Positions 31,715-43,069 of a stretch of 64,000 nt of DNA are shown in pieces (position 1 is the first letter of the stretch; each line of letters starts with the position of its first letter). Where the stretch lies: the NCBI GenBank assembly GCA_028671895.1, contig JAPMAC010000209.1, forward strand, positions 18,374,501 to 18,438,500. Reading direction: 5' to 3'. Source of the stretch: Oenanthe sinensis. Lineage: Eukaryota; Streptophyta; Magnoliopsida; Apiales; Apiaceae. A program made the position numbers and the translations under genes. The notes below the pieces were generated by a model. It did not search any database. It saw only the letters and a program-made list of their open reading frames with translations, and was not told the DNA's origin.

Positions 31715-34700
31715 ATGTCTTCTGCACTATCACTCCATTGCATGCTCGATGCACACAAATTAACTGGTCCCAACTATGCTGATTGGCTTCGAAACCTGAG
31801 AATTGTTCTCAGGATTGAGAAAAAAGAATATGTACTAGACTCACCTAAACCTGCTGAACCTGCTCAGGATGCACATAATGATGAACATATTGTGTATCGT
31901 AATTGGATAGATGATGCAAGTGTTGCACAGTGTGTTATGCTGGGATCCATGAATGATGAGCTCCAAAAGCAACACGAGCATATGGATGCTCACTCTATCC
32001 TTATGCATCTACAAGATTTGTATGATGTGACAGGAAGGACAGCTCGATATGAGATATCGAAGGAGCTGTTCCGTTATAGGATAACTGAGGGATCATCTGT
32101 GAATGTTCATGTGCTCAAGATGATCAATTTGATTGAGCGTCTTGGACAACTTGGATTTGTCATGGATGGGGAGCTGAATCAAGATCTGGTCTTGCAATCA
32201 CTTCCAGATTCATTCTCGCAGTTCGTTGTGAACTTTCACATGAACAAGATGGATGTCAGCTTGCCTGAACTCCATAACATGCTGAAAACTACTGAGTCAA
32301 ATTTTCCCACAAAGAAGAGTTCTGTTCTTCTAATTGGTGAAGGCTCTAACCCTAAGAAGAGGAAGAGGAGCCCTCCTAAGAAGAAGAAGAAGGTAGGTGA
32401 GAAAAAGCCAGTTCCTCCAAATGATGAAGATCCCAAAAGCAAAGCTGTTTGCTTTCACTGCAACAAAGTGGGGCACTGCAAGAGAAACTGTAAGGCTTAC
32501 CTTGCAGAATTGAAGAAGAAGAAGGGTGGTGAGACTACCGCTTCTGCTTCAGGTATGTTCATGATCGAACTAAATATGTCACTTAATCAAACATCTACTT
32601 GGGTATTAGATACTGCCTGTGGTTCTCACATTTACAATTCGTTGCAGGGACTAAGGAGAAGTAAGACTCTTGAAGAAGAGGAGGTGATCCTACGTATGGG
32701 CAATGGAGCAAGAGTTGCTGTTGTAGCTGTAGGATCATTTGATTTACTTATGCCTACGAGCAAGACTATTATTTTGGATAATTGTTATTTTGTTCCCTCA
32801 ATTATGAGGAATATTATTTCTATTCCCATGTTAGACTTTGATGGTTTTTCGTTTGTTATTGAGAATAATAAATGTTCAATTTTTAGAAATAATGTTCTTT
32901 ATGGTGTTGGTATTTTAAATAATGGTTTGTATGTATGTGACGTAGAACATAGTTTACTTCAAATTGAACATAGTAATAAAAGAAAAAGAGATGATGAAAA
33001 TCCCACCTACTTGTGGCACTGCAGACTTGGTCATATTAGTGAAAATAGACTTAAGACATTGCATAAGGAAGGGTTACTAGAACCTTTTGATTTTGAATCA
33101 TATCCTACATGCGAGTCTTGTCTGTTAGGCAAAATGACCAAATCTCCATTTAGTGGACATGGAAAAAGAGCTGCGGAGTTGCTTGGATTGGTACATACAG
33201 ATGTGTGTGGGCCGATGTCCACGCAAACCATGGGTGGATTTTCATACTTCATTACTTTTACAGATGATCGATCTAGATTTGGATATGTATATTTGATGAA
33301 ATACAAATCCGAAGCCTTTGAAAAGTTCAAAGAATATAAGTATGAAGTAGAGAAACAAACCAAGTATAGTATTAAAACCCTTCGATCAGATCGAGGAGGT
33401 GAATACTTAAGTGGCGAGTTTCTAGATTATCTCAAAGAAAATGGTATAGTCTCTCAATGGACTCCTCCGGCCACTCCCCAGTTGAATGGAGTATCCGAAA
33501 GGAGAAATCGAACTTTGTTGGACATGTTTCGATCCATGATGAGCTATACAGATCTTCCAGTATCACTTTGGGGTTATGCATTGGAAACATCAGCATATAT
33601 ATTGAACAAGGTGCCTTCCATATCTGTTCCTCAAACTCCGTATGAGATATGGAAAGAAAGGAAACCGAGTCTTAAGCACGTTAAGATTTGGGGATGTCCG
33701 GCTTATGTCAAGAAAGTTGACCCCGATAAGCTAGAATCTCGATCCGTGAAATGTAGGTTTGTAGGATATCCTAAAGAGACTTTAGGGTATTACTTTTACA
33801 CCAAATAAAGGGTGTTTGTCTCCCGGCATACTACTTTCCTGGAAAAATAGTTTATCCTTGAAGGGAATAGTGGGAGCAAGATTGAACTTGATGAAGTTCA
33901 TGAAGAACAAACTACTACGGTTCAAGAGGAAACACCTGTTCATATTGAACAACCTTCTGTAGAACAGCCCATCCGTAGATCACAAAGGGTGTCTCACCAA
34001 CCTGAGAGGTATTATGGCCTTGTCATTGAGAATGACAATGAATTGGCGGTCATTGATGGAGACGACCCTATGACCTTCAACGAGGCTGTGAGTAGTGTTG
34101 ACTCAGAGAAATGACAGAGTGCCATGAAATCCGAAATGAACTCCATGTATGCCAACCAAGTATGGACTTTGGTAGAGGCACCCAAGGATATGAAGCCTAT
34201 AGGGTGCAAGTGGGTATACAAGAGAAAGATTGGAGCAAATGGCCAGGTAGAGACCTACAAGGCCAGGCTCGTGGCAAAAGGATTCAAATAAAGACAAGGG
34301 ATTGACTTTGATGAAACTTTTTCGCCTGTAGCCTTGCTTAAATCAATTCGGATTTCGCTTGCTATTGCAGCTTACTATGACTATGAGATCTGGCAAATAG
34401 ACGTAAAGACGGCCTTCCTCAATGGGGAACTTGAAGAAGAAGTGTATATGACACAACCAGAGGGTTTTATTTCCATAAGAAATGAACATCTAGTATGTAA
34501 GCTACTACGAACCATATATGGGTTAAAGCAAGCTTCTCGAAGATGGAACATTCGTTTTGATGAGACAATCAAAGAGTTTGATTTTATCAAAAACATAGAT
34601 GAACCATGTGTCTACAAGAAGGTTAGTGGGAGCGCAGTAACATTTCTTATTTTGTATGTAGATGACATACTCTTAATAGGAAATGACATACCAATGCTGC

Positions 34701-35641
34701 AATCAGTAAAAATGTGGCTATCAAAGAACTTCACCATGAAGGACTTGGGAGAAGCGTCCTACATTCTTGGTATGAAGATCTATAGAGATAGATCAAGAAG
34801 AATGATAGGTCTAACCCAAGGTACGTACATCGATAAGGTGTTTAAAAGGTTTAGGATGGAAAACTCCAAGAGAGGTCTCATACTGATGAGCCATGGAGTC
34901 TCCCTTTCTGTCAAGATGTCTCCTAAGACACCTGAAGAAAGAGAGCGTATGAGTAGGATTCCTTATGCGTCGGCAATAGGATCTATCATGTACGCGATGT
35001 TATGTACTAGACCTGATGTTGCTCACTCAATTAGTGTGACTAGCAGATATTAGTCAAATCCAGGTGAAGACCACTGGAAAGCAGTGAAGAATATCCTTAA
35101 GTACTTGAGAAGGACTAAGGATATTTTTCTTATTTTTGGTGGGTCTGAGTTGAAAATAGAGGGTTACACTGACTCTAGTTTTCAGTCAGAGTGTGATGAT
35201 AGTACATCCATGTCAGGATATGTGTTTACTCTAAATGGTGGGGCGATTAGTTGGAGAAGTCGTAAGCAATCTACGACGGCTGACTCCACAGCAGAAGCAG
35301 AGTATATAGCTGCAAGTGAGGCTGCAAAGGAAGCTGTTTGGATGAAGAAATTTGTTTCTGAGTTGGGAGTAGTTCATGCCATAGAGGGGCCTATTGTGTT
35401 ATATTGTGACAATAACACTGCAATAGCACAAGCCAAGGAACCGAGGTATCATAAGAATACCAAACATATATTGTGGCGGTTTCATTTGATTAGGGAGATC
35501 ATTGAAAGAGGAGACGTCTAGATCGAAAGAGTTGACACACATAACAACATAGCAGACCCGTTCACGAAGCCGCTGTATCAGTTAAATTTTGATCGTCATA
35601 AGGAGCGGATGGGTATTAGATACCAGAGTGATTGGCTTTAG
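31715..35641 (+). pseudogene. gag-pol: Angela-type gag-pol polyprotein (element D), six stops, no frameshift
   Basis: One frame from ATG 31715 to TAG 35639-35641, interrupted by stops at 33806, 33848, 34112, 34289, 35051 and 35519. Gag: UBN2-type domain from residue 1, a Lys-rich stretch (about 32350-32410), one CCHC knuckle CFHCNKVGHCKRNC at 32450. Protease: LDTACGSHI with Asp at 32609. Integrase: HCRLGH to CESCLLGK finger, Asp in HTDVCGPM, Asp in RSDRGGEY, Glu in GVSERRNRT. RT: IDVKTAFLNG and YVDD. RNase H: YTDSSF and TAEAEY. All catalytic residues are intact. The stops at 34112 (Trp position), 34289 and 35051 (Gln positions) each fit one C-to-T or G-to-A change. The first 708 codons are open if the upstream non-ATG codons are counted. 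Confidence 0.95.
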
Positions 35642-35644
35642 GCC

Positions 35645-35654
35645 AAGTGGGAGA
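35645..35654 (+). other. polypurine tract, element D
   Basis: AAGTGGGAGA, one base before the 3' LTR start TGAAAG at 35656 and four bases after the pol stop. Confidence 0.88.
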
Positions 35655-35655
35655 T

Positions 35656-37357
35656 TGAAAGTATTTGACCTAAAACCAATCATGTATGATGAGTTAGGAA
35701 AAACTTTATGCTACTCTTATTTGATTTCATTTGATAATAATAAAGTATTTATGTTACGGGCTTAATCTATTTGAAGTGTATTAAATAAGATGTTCCATAA
35801 TTTAGAGCAAAGCTTCTAGAATTATAATGAGATTATAATAATGAGATCTAGAAGATAATAGCTTTAGACTTAAACAGTTCCTGAACATAGGATAACTAAT
35901 TGGAAATTGGTAAATCCGTAAAGATCAGTACATACTATGCTAGCTTTCTTAGGAGGATGTCTGTTCTCATAGACATTTGTGTGGTGACACTATAGCTAGT
36001 ATGTAGGTGCTTATTAAGGAATAAGTTCACTGAACATGACTCGATAAGTAGAACAACTAATGGAGTTTACTCACGTGTCGATAGTTGTTTATTAAGTAAA
36101 TAGTTGTACAAGTATCCTTAGACTTGAGATCGTTAGAGTAATCTCGTACACAATGATTTATGCTTTGGTTTAGTCCTTAGTCTCTAGGACATTCATTAGG
36201 TCCATTCTGGGCATAGTGATTTATGTATGGAAATAGTTAACGGATCAATAAAGGATCTGCCCCTTCTAGTAAAGGAAGTGAATATCCTATGTTATTCTTA
36301 GATATGCAAGTTCAGGAATCTCTGGCCAGAGTGAATGAAATTAGAAAGAATTTCTAATTTGCATTAAAAGGAACTTTGCATTATGAATAAGAAATCATAT
36401 GATTAAATTAGATAGGCTTGACACGAGTTCCATGCCTTGTATTTAATCGGGATATTGAAGGGTAGAAGGAATTAATTGTACGGTAACTAATTACTGACAG
36501 GTTCTAAGTATTCTAAGCAATGATTTCGTATTATCTGGATAGTCGCGATATGTTGAGAAGCATCACTCACGATGTAAAATAAATATAATTAATCAGATTA
36601 ATTATATTTAATGAATTAATAGAATTCGTATAAATAATAAATAAAATATTTATTATTATTTATTTCTACTACCGGCTTAATATTGAACCTAAAGAGTCAC
36701 ACCATAAAAGAGATTAAATTATAGATGAAGGAATAATTAATAATAGCTAGTCATTATTTATTTATGAAATAAATAATTACTTAGCAAATTTTATAAATTA
36801 ATTAAATGAGATTTAATTGATTATAAATTATTTAAGATAAGATCTTAATATTATTAATTAAATATTTAATTAAAGTAATTAAATATGAAGAGAGAATAAT
36901 TTTCTAAAAGAGTTTAGAAAAAGGAATTAATGATTAAAATAGTTTTAATCATTAACTAATTAATTAATAAGATTAATTAATTAAAAAGGGAATTAATAAT
37001 AAGATATTTATAGAAAATATCTCAGCTGAGATATTTGCCTATAAATATAGGATTATAAACCCTAATACAAAAACCCTAATATTTGTGAGAAATATTTTAA
37101 AAGGGAGGTAACCCTAATTTCCTCTCTAGCCTCCTCCTTCATCTTTTAGTTTGATTCTTGGTGGATATCTTTAGAGCACTCCACCCTTGAGGGGTGATTG
37201 CAAGGATTGAAGAACAAAATCTTCTCTAGCTGTTGCCGGAAAGCAATCGAGGTATTCTTCAATTTATAAAATAGTTTTGTATCTATATGTATGTATACAT
37301 AGGAATATATGCAAATAAATGTTATTCAATGCTTCCGCTGGTGCATAAATTCCTTCA
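35656..37357 (+). repeat. 3' LTR of element D (1,702 bp)
   Basis: Starts TGAAAGTATTTG and ends TTCCTTCA, followed by CTTTC. Compared with the 5' LTR it has about 40 substitutions and a 14-base insertion that duplicates the telo-box (AAACCCTAA at 37057 and 37071). It keeps the 22-base palindrome at 37015-37036. Confidence 0.95.
37040..37049 (+). promoter_or_regulatory. TATA box in element D 3' LTR
   Basis: TATAAATATA, four bases after the 22-base palindrome and eight bases before the first telo-box. The 5' LTR equivalent (29620-29630) has lost the leading T, leaving a weaker AATAAATATA. Confidence 0.65.
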
Positions 37358-37362
37358 CTTTC
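37358..37362 (+). repeat. target-site duplication, right copy (CTTTC)
   Basis: Matches 28233-28237; marks the right boundary of D. Element C sequence resumes at 37363. Confidence 0.95.
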
Positions 37363-40150
37363 TTGTCAACGGACGTAAGTACTATCTATAGGACACTAGG
37401 GAATTCTCTGTCAAGGGTTTTCTAGAAAATCATTGAAAAGGAAAAGTGTTTGATCTCAAACAAGAAGGTTGGAAGCTCACTCAACTGAGAGTGATAAAAT
37501 TTGTTCGTAGCTGACATGGATTTTGTATACAAAGGTGAAGTGAACTTTTCAGTAAAGCTTCATCAGTAAAGAGTTAGCTATGGCAAAAGAAGCTCTCATA
37601 CTTGGTGAATAAGACAATGGTTCTTTGATAAAGAAGAAATTGGTGAGAGGACTGTTTCATTTGGAATTCTATCTAGAAGGACATTTTTAAGTATGTCATA
37701 TAGGGAAGTCAATGAAAACATCACACTGAAGCAAATTATGTCATGAAAGAAATATGCTTAATGGTCTTTGATGACAACTCTAGTTACAAGTTGGTGATGT
37801 TCGTGCATTCAACATATAATATATCACAGATGGTGATTGATCACATCAGGCAGATCAAGTTGAAAGCAAAGTAAGTTGTGAGAACTTTGAAGTCAGATAT
37901 TGGACTCCATTTCGCGAATGAAGTTCTTAATGAAGTTTGCACTTATAAAGGTACTTTAAAGATGAATCATTTAACACAACATGCTGCTTTAATCAATAAG
38001 ATCATGAAAAGACATTATATGAGTTAATGGCCAACCAGAAGCAAACATTGAAGCTCTTTCGTGTGTTTGGAGGAAATTGATATTTAATTAAGATTTAGAT
38101 GAGTATCTTGGCAAGTTTAAAGTTAAGGCTCATGGAACAATTTTCTAGGCTACTTATTGAAGCCAAAAGCTTATGACGCGTATGTGATTGAAAACTAGAA
38201 GTTGATTGAAAGTCTGAATGTGTCGACCTACTACACTAAGCTCCCGAGCATTCAAATGAAAGACTATTCTAAATCTTTGAAGTTTGACATCCCATCAGAG
38301 TCAAATTCAGATACTGATGATAAAACTAAGGTTGCAGAAGGAATCAATGATAATGGTGATGATTCAGATCCTATTAGTGGAAATGGTAGTGAATCTACAC
38401 AACTCGTGAACTTGAACATAATCCATTAAAAAAGGTGAAGGATCTTCAACACATCCTAGCAGCAACTCAGGGGGAGCAAATAAAAGAAGGATCTACTAGT
38501 CATACTCAATACAATGAAGATCAAAGGATTACATTAAGAACATATCGGCCAAGACAAAAGGTTTGAAGTCAATTCCTAGAGTCTAGTTCTTCGTAAACTG
38601 GATTATTGAGTAAAGGCTAGAAGTGCTAATCAAAATGAACATATATTTTTCGGGACCTAACATCTGGAATCCCAAAGAATACTGAAGAAGCACTGATTGA
38701 TCCAGATTGGGTGATTATAATACAAGATGATCTAAATCAGTTCGAAGGAAGAATCTACTGAAGCTGGAACCCAAAACACAAGACAAGACTATATTTGGTA
38801 TTGTAAGGGTTTTCAAAAACTGGATGATTACTGGCATTGTTACGAGGAACAAAGCCAAACTAGTTGCTACATGTTACTATAAAGTAGAAGGTATCGACGA
38901 TGATAGAAACAGAATCTTAGGGACTTTCAAGATCAAATAGTAAGCACCAGTAACGAGATTTCATCCTATTAGGGCTGGACAAGTTGATGACCTAATAGTA
39001 GGATATCCCTAGTACATGTTGAACATTCAAGCATGAATATCTATTAGATGAATGTGAACAAGTGCACTCCTGAATGGTGAGTTAGAAGTTGAAGTTGATG
39101 TACAATATTTCCTGGACTTTGAACTTACAGATCATTAGAATTTGTATATCATTCTCTTTCCAAGCTTTTCATGAATAGAGTTAGGGATTCAAGAAAAACG
39201 TCAAGGACAAGGTATGACACTCTAACTACTAATTACCTGAAAATGATTTTGGTAGAGTCGTTATACACATATCTCTCTAGAATACAAGGCACACACATAA
39301 TGTATTTTATGTGCTAGTATACCATTATTATATTATATGTGGGTCTACTAATGGAAATTTGGCAAGAGATATTTGCTAAGTAAATGCAGAGTAGGTACAA
39401 TATGAGCATGTTAGAAGAGTTGCAATTCTTTTTGGATTACAATTAAGTCAAAAGAATGATGGCAATTAAAGTAAGTCAAGGATCTTTTGAAGATGCGCAA
39501 TTTGAAAGATTATAGACCTGCCAAGACTTCTTGCCAATAGACCACTAAGCTTGATCAGGGCAAATCAGGTATATGAACTGAAGTGACAAGCTATAGAGGT
39601 AATCAACTCATTACTTATTCAAGTGCATAAAGACCATATATTTTATTCTCAATATGCCTATGGGCAAGTTTCCAAGTGGATACTAGAGAATCTTATCTTA
39701 TAGCTAAGTTATGGATTGTTAGATATCTCAGGGATCACCAATTCTTAGAATCAGGTACCCTGAAGATAATAGGTTTAACATAATTGGCTATATAGATATA
39801 GATGATGCAGGTCATAAAAAAGACATGGAAATAATTCCTAGAAGCTGTTAATTTCATGGAAGAAGTTGATTTCTTGCTGAAATGAGAAGAAACACTCAAT
39901 ACACAGTTGCAGCAAAGACGAAAATTAAAGCAACCTATGAATGTGATGCTCTGATCTTCTGGACAAGGAAACTTCTTTAACTCCAACAACTTTGTTGAAC
40001 ACTCTATAAACCACTCATAGAATAAGCACAAGGACACCAGGTATCATTTCTTTCGAGATTGTCCTTAGTAGAATAACTTGCAGATATTTGTTAAACAACT
40101 TGATGAATTCATTTTGTCTAAGTTGGTTAGTGAACTTGGGATATTATTAT
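37363..40150 (+). pseudogene. pol: decayed copia pol remnant (element C)
   Basis: Continuation of the gene split by D. It is full of stops and frameshifts, but domains can be followed in order. Integrase remnants include VRTLKSDIGLHFANEV near 37880 (catalytic Asp context RSDNGTEF in relatives) and a LINKDHEKT-like stretch near 38000. The linker at 38202-38429 (KLPSIQ, SKSLKFD, AEGIND) is clearly like the linker of element E. RT remnants are near 38820-38900 (IVTRNKAKLVA). RNase H ends with KQLDEF-LSKLVSELG near 40090-40150. C and E are therefore the same SIRE-type family. Any product would be dead. Confidence 0.75.
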
Positions 40151-42409
40151 GTGCATATTTGTTAAAAATCCCATCTGCAAGGAATTTTTAAATTAGTTCA
40201 CAAGTATTAAATTTTCAATATTTAAAGAACTTGTGAATTTGTTTGAAATCTAGCACCTCGTACTTTTTGTTACTAGTTTAATTATCATGCTTACAATGTT
40301 ATATGCATTTATGGTAGTTAGATTTTCTAGCATAAGTTAGCAGCATAATTATTTGTATATTAAATATTTGATGAATATTAGTCAATGATATCTTGCTTAA
40401 TTGCTCTGATATTTTTAAATATTTTATTACAAATAATTGTGATACTTTTGATATTAGTGACAATATTTAGAATTTATGTTCTAAGTAAACAATGCATATT
40501 TTAAAAAATCAATAATATTGAAAACTGAAGTATTTTCTAAGTCATGTGTATAAGATTTTCAATATTTTATATATTTAGAAAATATTTCTAAAATTTGATT
40601 TTATTTGCGAGGAGTTGTAATTAGGATCACAAGTATTAAATGTCAATATTTAAAAGACTTGTGAATTTATTTCAACTATTTTCTCGAGCTTACATATATC
40701 ATTTATAATTGTTCTGAGTATAATTGCAATATGCTTGAGTGACAATTATTATATATAGCGTAGGAACTTAGATACTAATATTCAATCTTATGAATATTTT
40801 AGTATTTAGCGAAATTATTTTATCTTATTAAAATTATGGATTGAAGCAATTCAATATTTATTAGTTTCATAATTTTGATTTGATAAAATATTAGAAGCAT
40901 AATTTCTTGCATTTTGAAATTATTGATAAATATCAAGTAATGATATTTTGTTAATATTTCCGTGCAATTAATTGTGATAGTTTTAATATTAGTGATAATA
41001 CAAGTTGTTTATCTAAAATCACTAATAATAAAAATATGTCTTAATGCTTATTGTTCTACTGAATGATTGTCATGCCTATTTGATTTATATATATGCATGT
41101 TATTGGTAATTGTTTAGTACAATATAAGTATTTAATTTATTTTGATTTATTTAAATTATGATGATATAAAACAATTCAGTGTTATATTGGTTCCATGATT
41201 TAAGTAAATTAAAATAAATTTGCAGTATAATTATTCGTAGTATAAATATTCTCTTTTATTACTTTGTGATAATTGATTAATATTTTATTACAAAATAATT
41301 GTGATATATTGATACTAATGGATTTGCTTAGTCTTTATTCTAAGTAAAAATTGATTTTTGAAAAAGCCGTTAGTATTAGTATATTTAGTTTTCTTTTTTT
41401 GACTGAATTTTAACCTGAATGTATTAAAAAGAACTTCTTGTATATTTCTTTTTCAAAATGTCTTATTCAAAGATACATTCATTTTTCTATCAGTTTTAGA
41501 AAAGAAAACATAAAAATTCTTTTTCAAAACTTCTCTTTTAAAAATCTTTTGATTTATAGCCCTACTTTGATTTCTAAATCCTAGGGTGTGAATCAAACTT
41601 TTCTTAAGGATAATTTTTCTTTAAATCTCAAAATCTTTTATCCTCTCCCAAAGCTAGTTTTAAAAGTTTTATCTTACAAAACGTTTTATCTCTTAATTTT
41701 TCCTTTAAAAGTGGCAGAAACTTTGTGACTGCTATTTTATTCAGAGAAATTGTTTTTAACTTCGAGGTACCAATCACTTGTAAAATGATTTATTTTCAAA
41801 CACTTGTTTCAATGTATGTTTCACTTTGATTCATAGTATCTAAACAGTGGTTGTTACTTGGAAGGCCTTGTACTGTGTTGTTAAGCATACATCCAACCTC
41901 AATTGTCATATTTTTATTTTAAGTCAGGGATACTATCAGGTGGACGAAAATGATGTACATCATAATTGCATTATGAGTCAGAAAATCATATTCCTCTATC
42001 TGATAAGGATGTTTTGCAAAACTGTCAAAACATACAGTGCTTAGGTTTTAAAGGAATTGAGTCATTTTATTGAAATATAATCTGGCAAGAGAGTTGAATT
42101 TCTTCTTTGGTGTATATTTCCGCATTTTATTATGGGAAGTTTGCCTTATAAGAAATTCATAAGGGATAGAAACTTTCTTCTTTGATACAATTTCCCGCGT
42201 TTTATTATGGGATAAGTATCTTAAAGAAAATTTCGTATCATACTCTTAAATGATAAATCTTTAGATCCGACAAAACTCTTTTAATACTAAAAGCGTTTAA
42301 TGCAATCTATTATCATTCCTTATTATATTTTTTCTTCTTTTTAAGATGAAAAATATGTTTTGGAATGTTAAGGTGATTATATTTTTATCTTGATTGATTC
42401 TATCCTTTT
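40151..42409 (+). other. AT-rich spacer of element C with diverged internal repeats
   Basis: No coding sequence recognised. A block around CACAAGTATTAAA...CTTGTGAATTT occurs at 40199 and again at 40628 (about 429 bases apart). A TAATTGTGATA...ATTAGTGA block occurs near 40435, 40972 and, more weakly, 41298. The position corresponds to the pol-accessory ORF spacer in B and E. ORFs such as 41847-42044 carry no known signature. Confidence 0.5.
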
Positions 42410-42990
42410 AGCCCCCAGTGGCTTTAGAAGCTGGCCAAGAGGTTGAAAACTCATCAATCTCTTACCCAGACCATAGTACCAAAGACTAATTCATCCACTT
42501 CCATATATTAACCCTTGGAGATATAAGGAGACTTTTTAAGTTAGAGGTTGATAAGGGAGAAACTGCACTTGATGTAGCAAATAAGGATGAAGTCGGAAGT
42601 GCACCCACAGCTCTACCTCCAGAGAAACAAAGTAGTATATAACTGAGGTAACTGTAAGCTCATCTGTAACTTCTCAAAAGGATGCAGAGCTGAAAAGGCA
42701 ATTAAGATGTCTCTAGAATCATTCTCTCAACAAAGTGAGTCCATTGAAATTCCTCGTCAGCCAGAGCACCTTGTAATGAGTCAAGCACACCACTAGCGCT
42801 CATGCTAATGGTAAGACTAAACAGATAAATTATAGGAACACATTGCATGGTGTGCACAGTGAGAGGTATAGACATTTAGAGGAGATGTGGACTCTAATTT
42901 CCCATAAATTACATTGTCCAAGTATCTACCTCAAACAGAAGTTAAACTTCTGCATCCCGAAAGGGAGATCTCTTGTTCAGATTTATCTAG
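42410..42990 (+). pseudogene. accessory-ORF remnant of element C
   Basis: Short coding-like stretches with many stops. A segment near 42780-42810 (AAGCACACCACTAGCGCTCA) resembles the minus strand of E near 44500-44530 (ATGCACACTGCTAGCGCTCA), which lies in the accessory ORF of E. This suggests the same gene, broken beyond use. The right boundary with E is not sharp. Confidence 0.4.
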
Positions 42991-43069
42991 GCTTGAGAGG
43001 CAACTGCTTGGCAAGAATTCTTCGGATGAGTCAAGTAGGGTATTTTAAATTTTTTAGACGCTCAATGAT

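Larger units (their letters stand above)
28238..37357 (+). mobile_element. complete Angela-type copia element D
   Basis: A whole Ty1/copia element of about 9.1 kb: 5' LTR 28238-29925, primer-binding site, 1.8-kb leader, one gag-pol frame (31715-35641), polypurine tract, 3' LTR 35656-37357 and a perfect CTTTC duplication. The pol sequence around GVSERRNRTLLDM and WGYALETSAYILNKVPS and the YYFYTK end of integrase match the BARE-1/Angela clade, as does the 1.7-kb LTR length. Six stops make it non-autonomous. It lies inside the protease region of element C, so it is younger than C. Confidence 0.95.
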
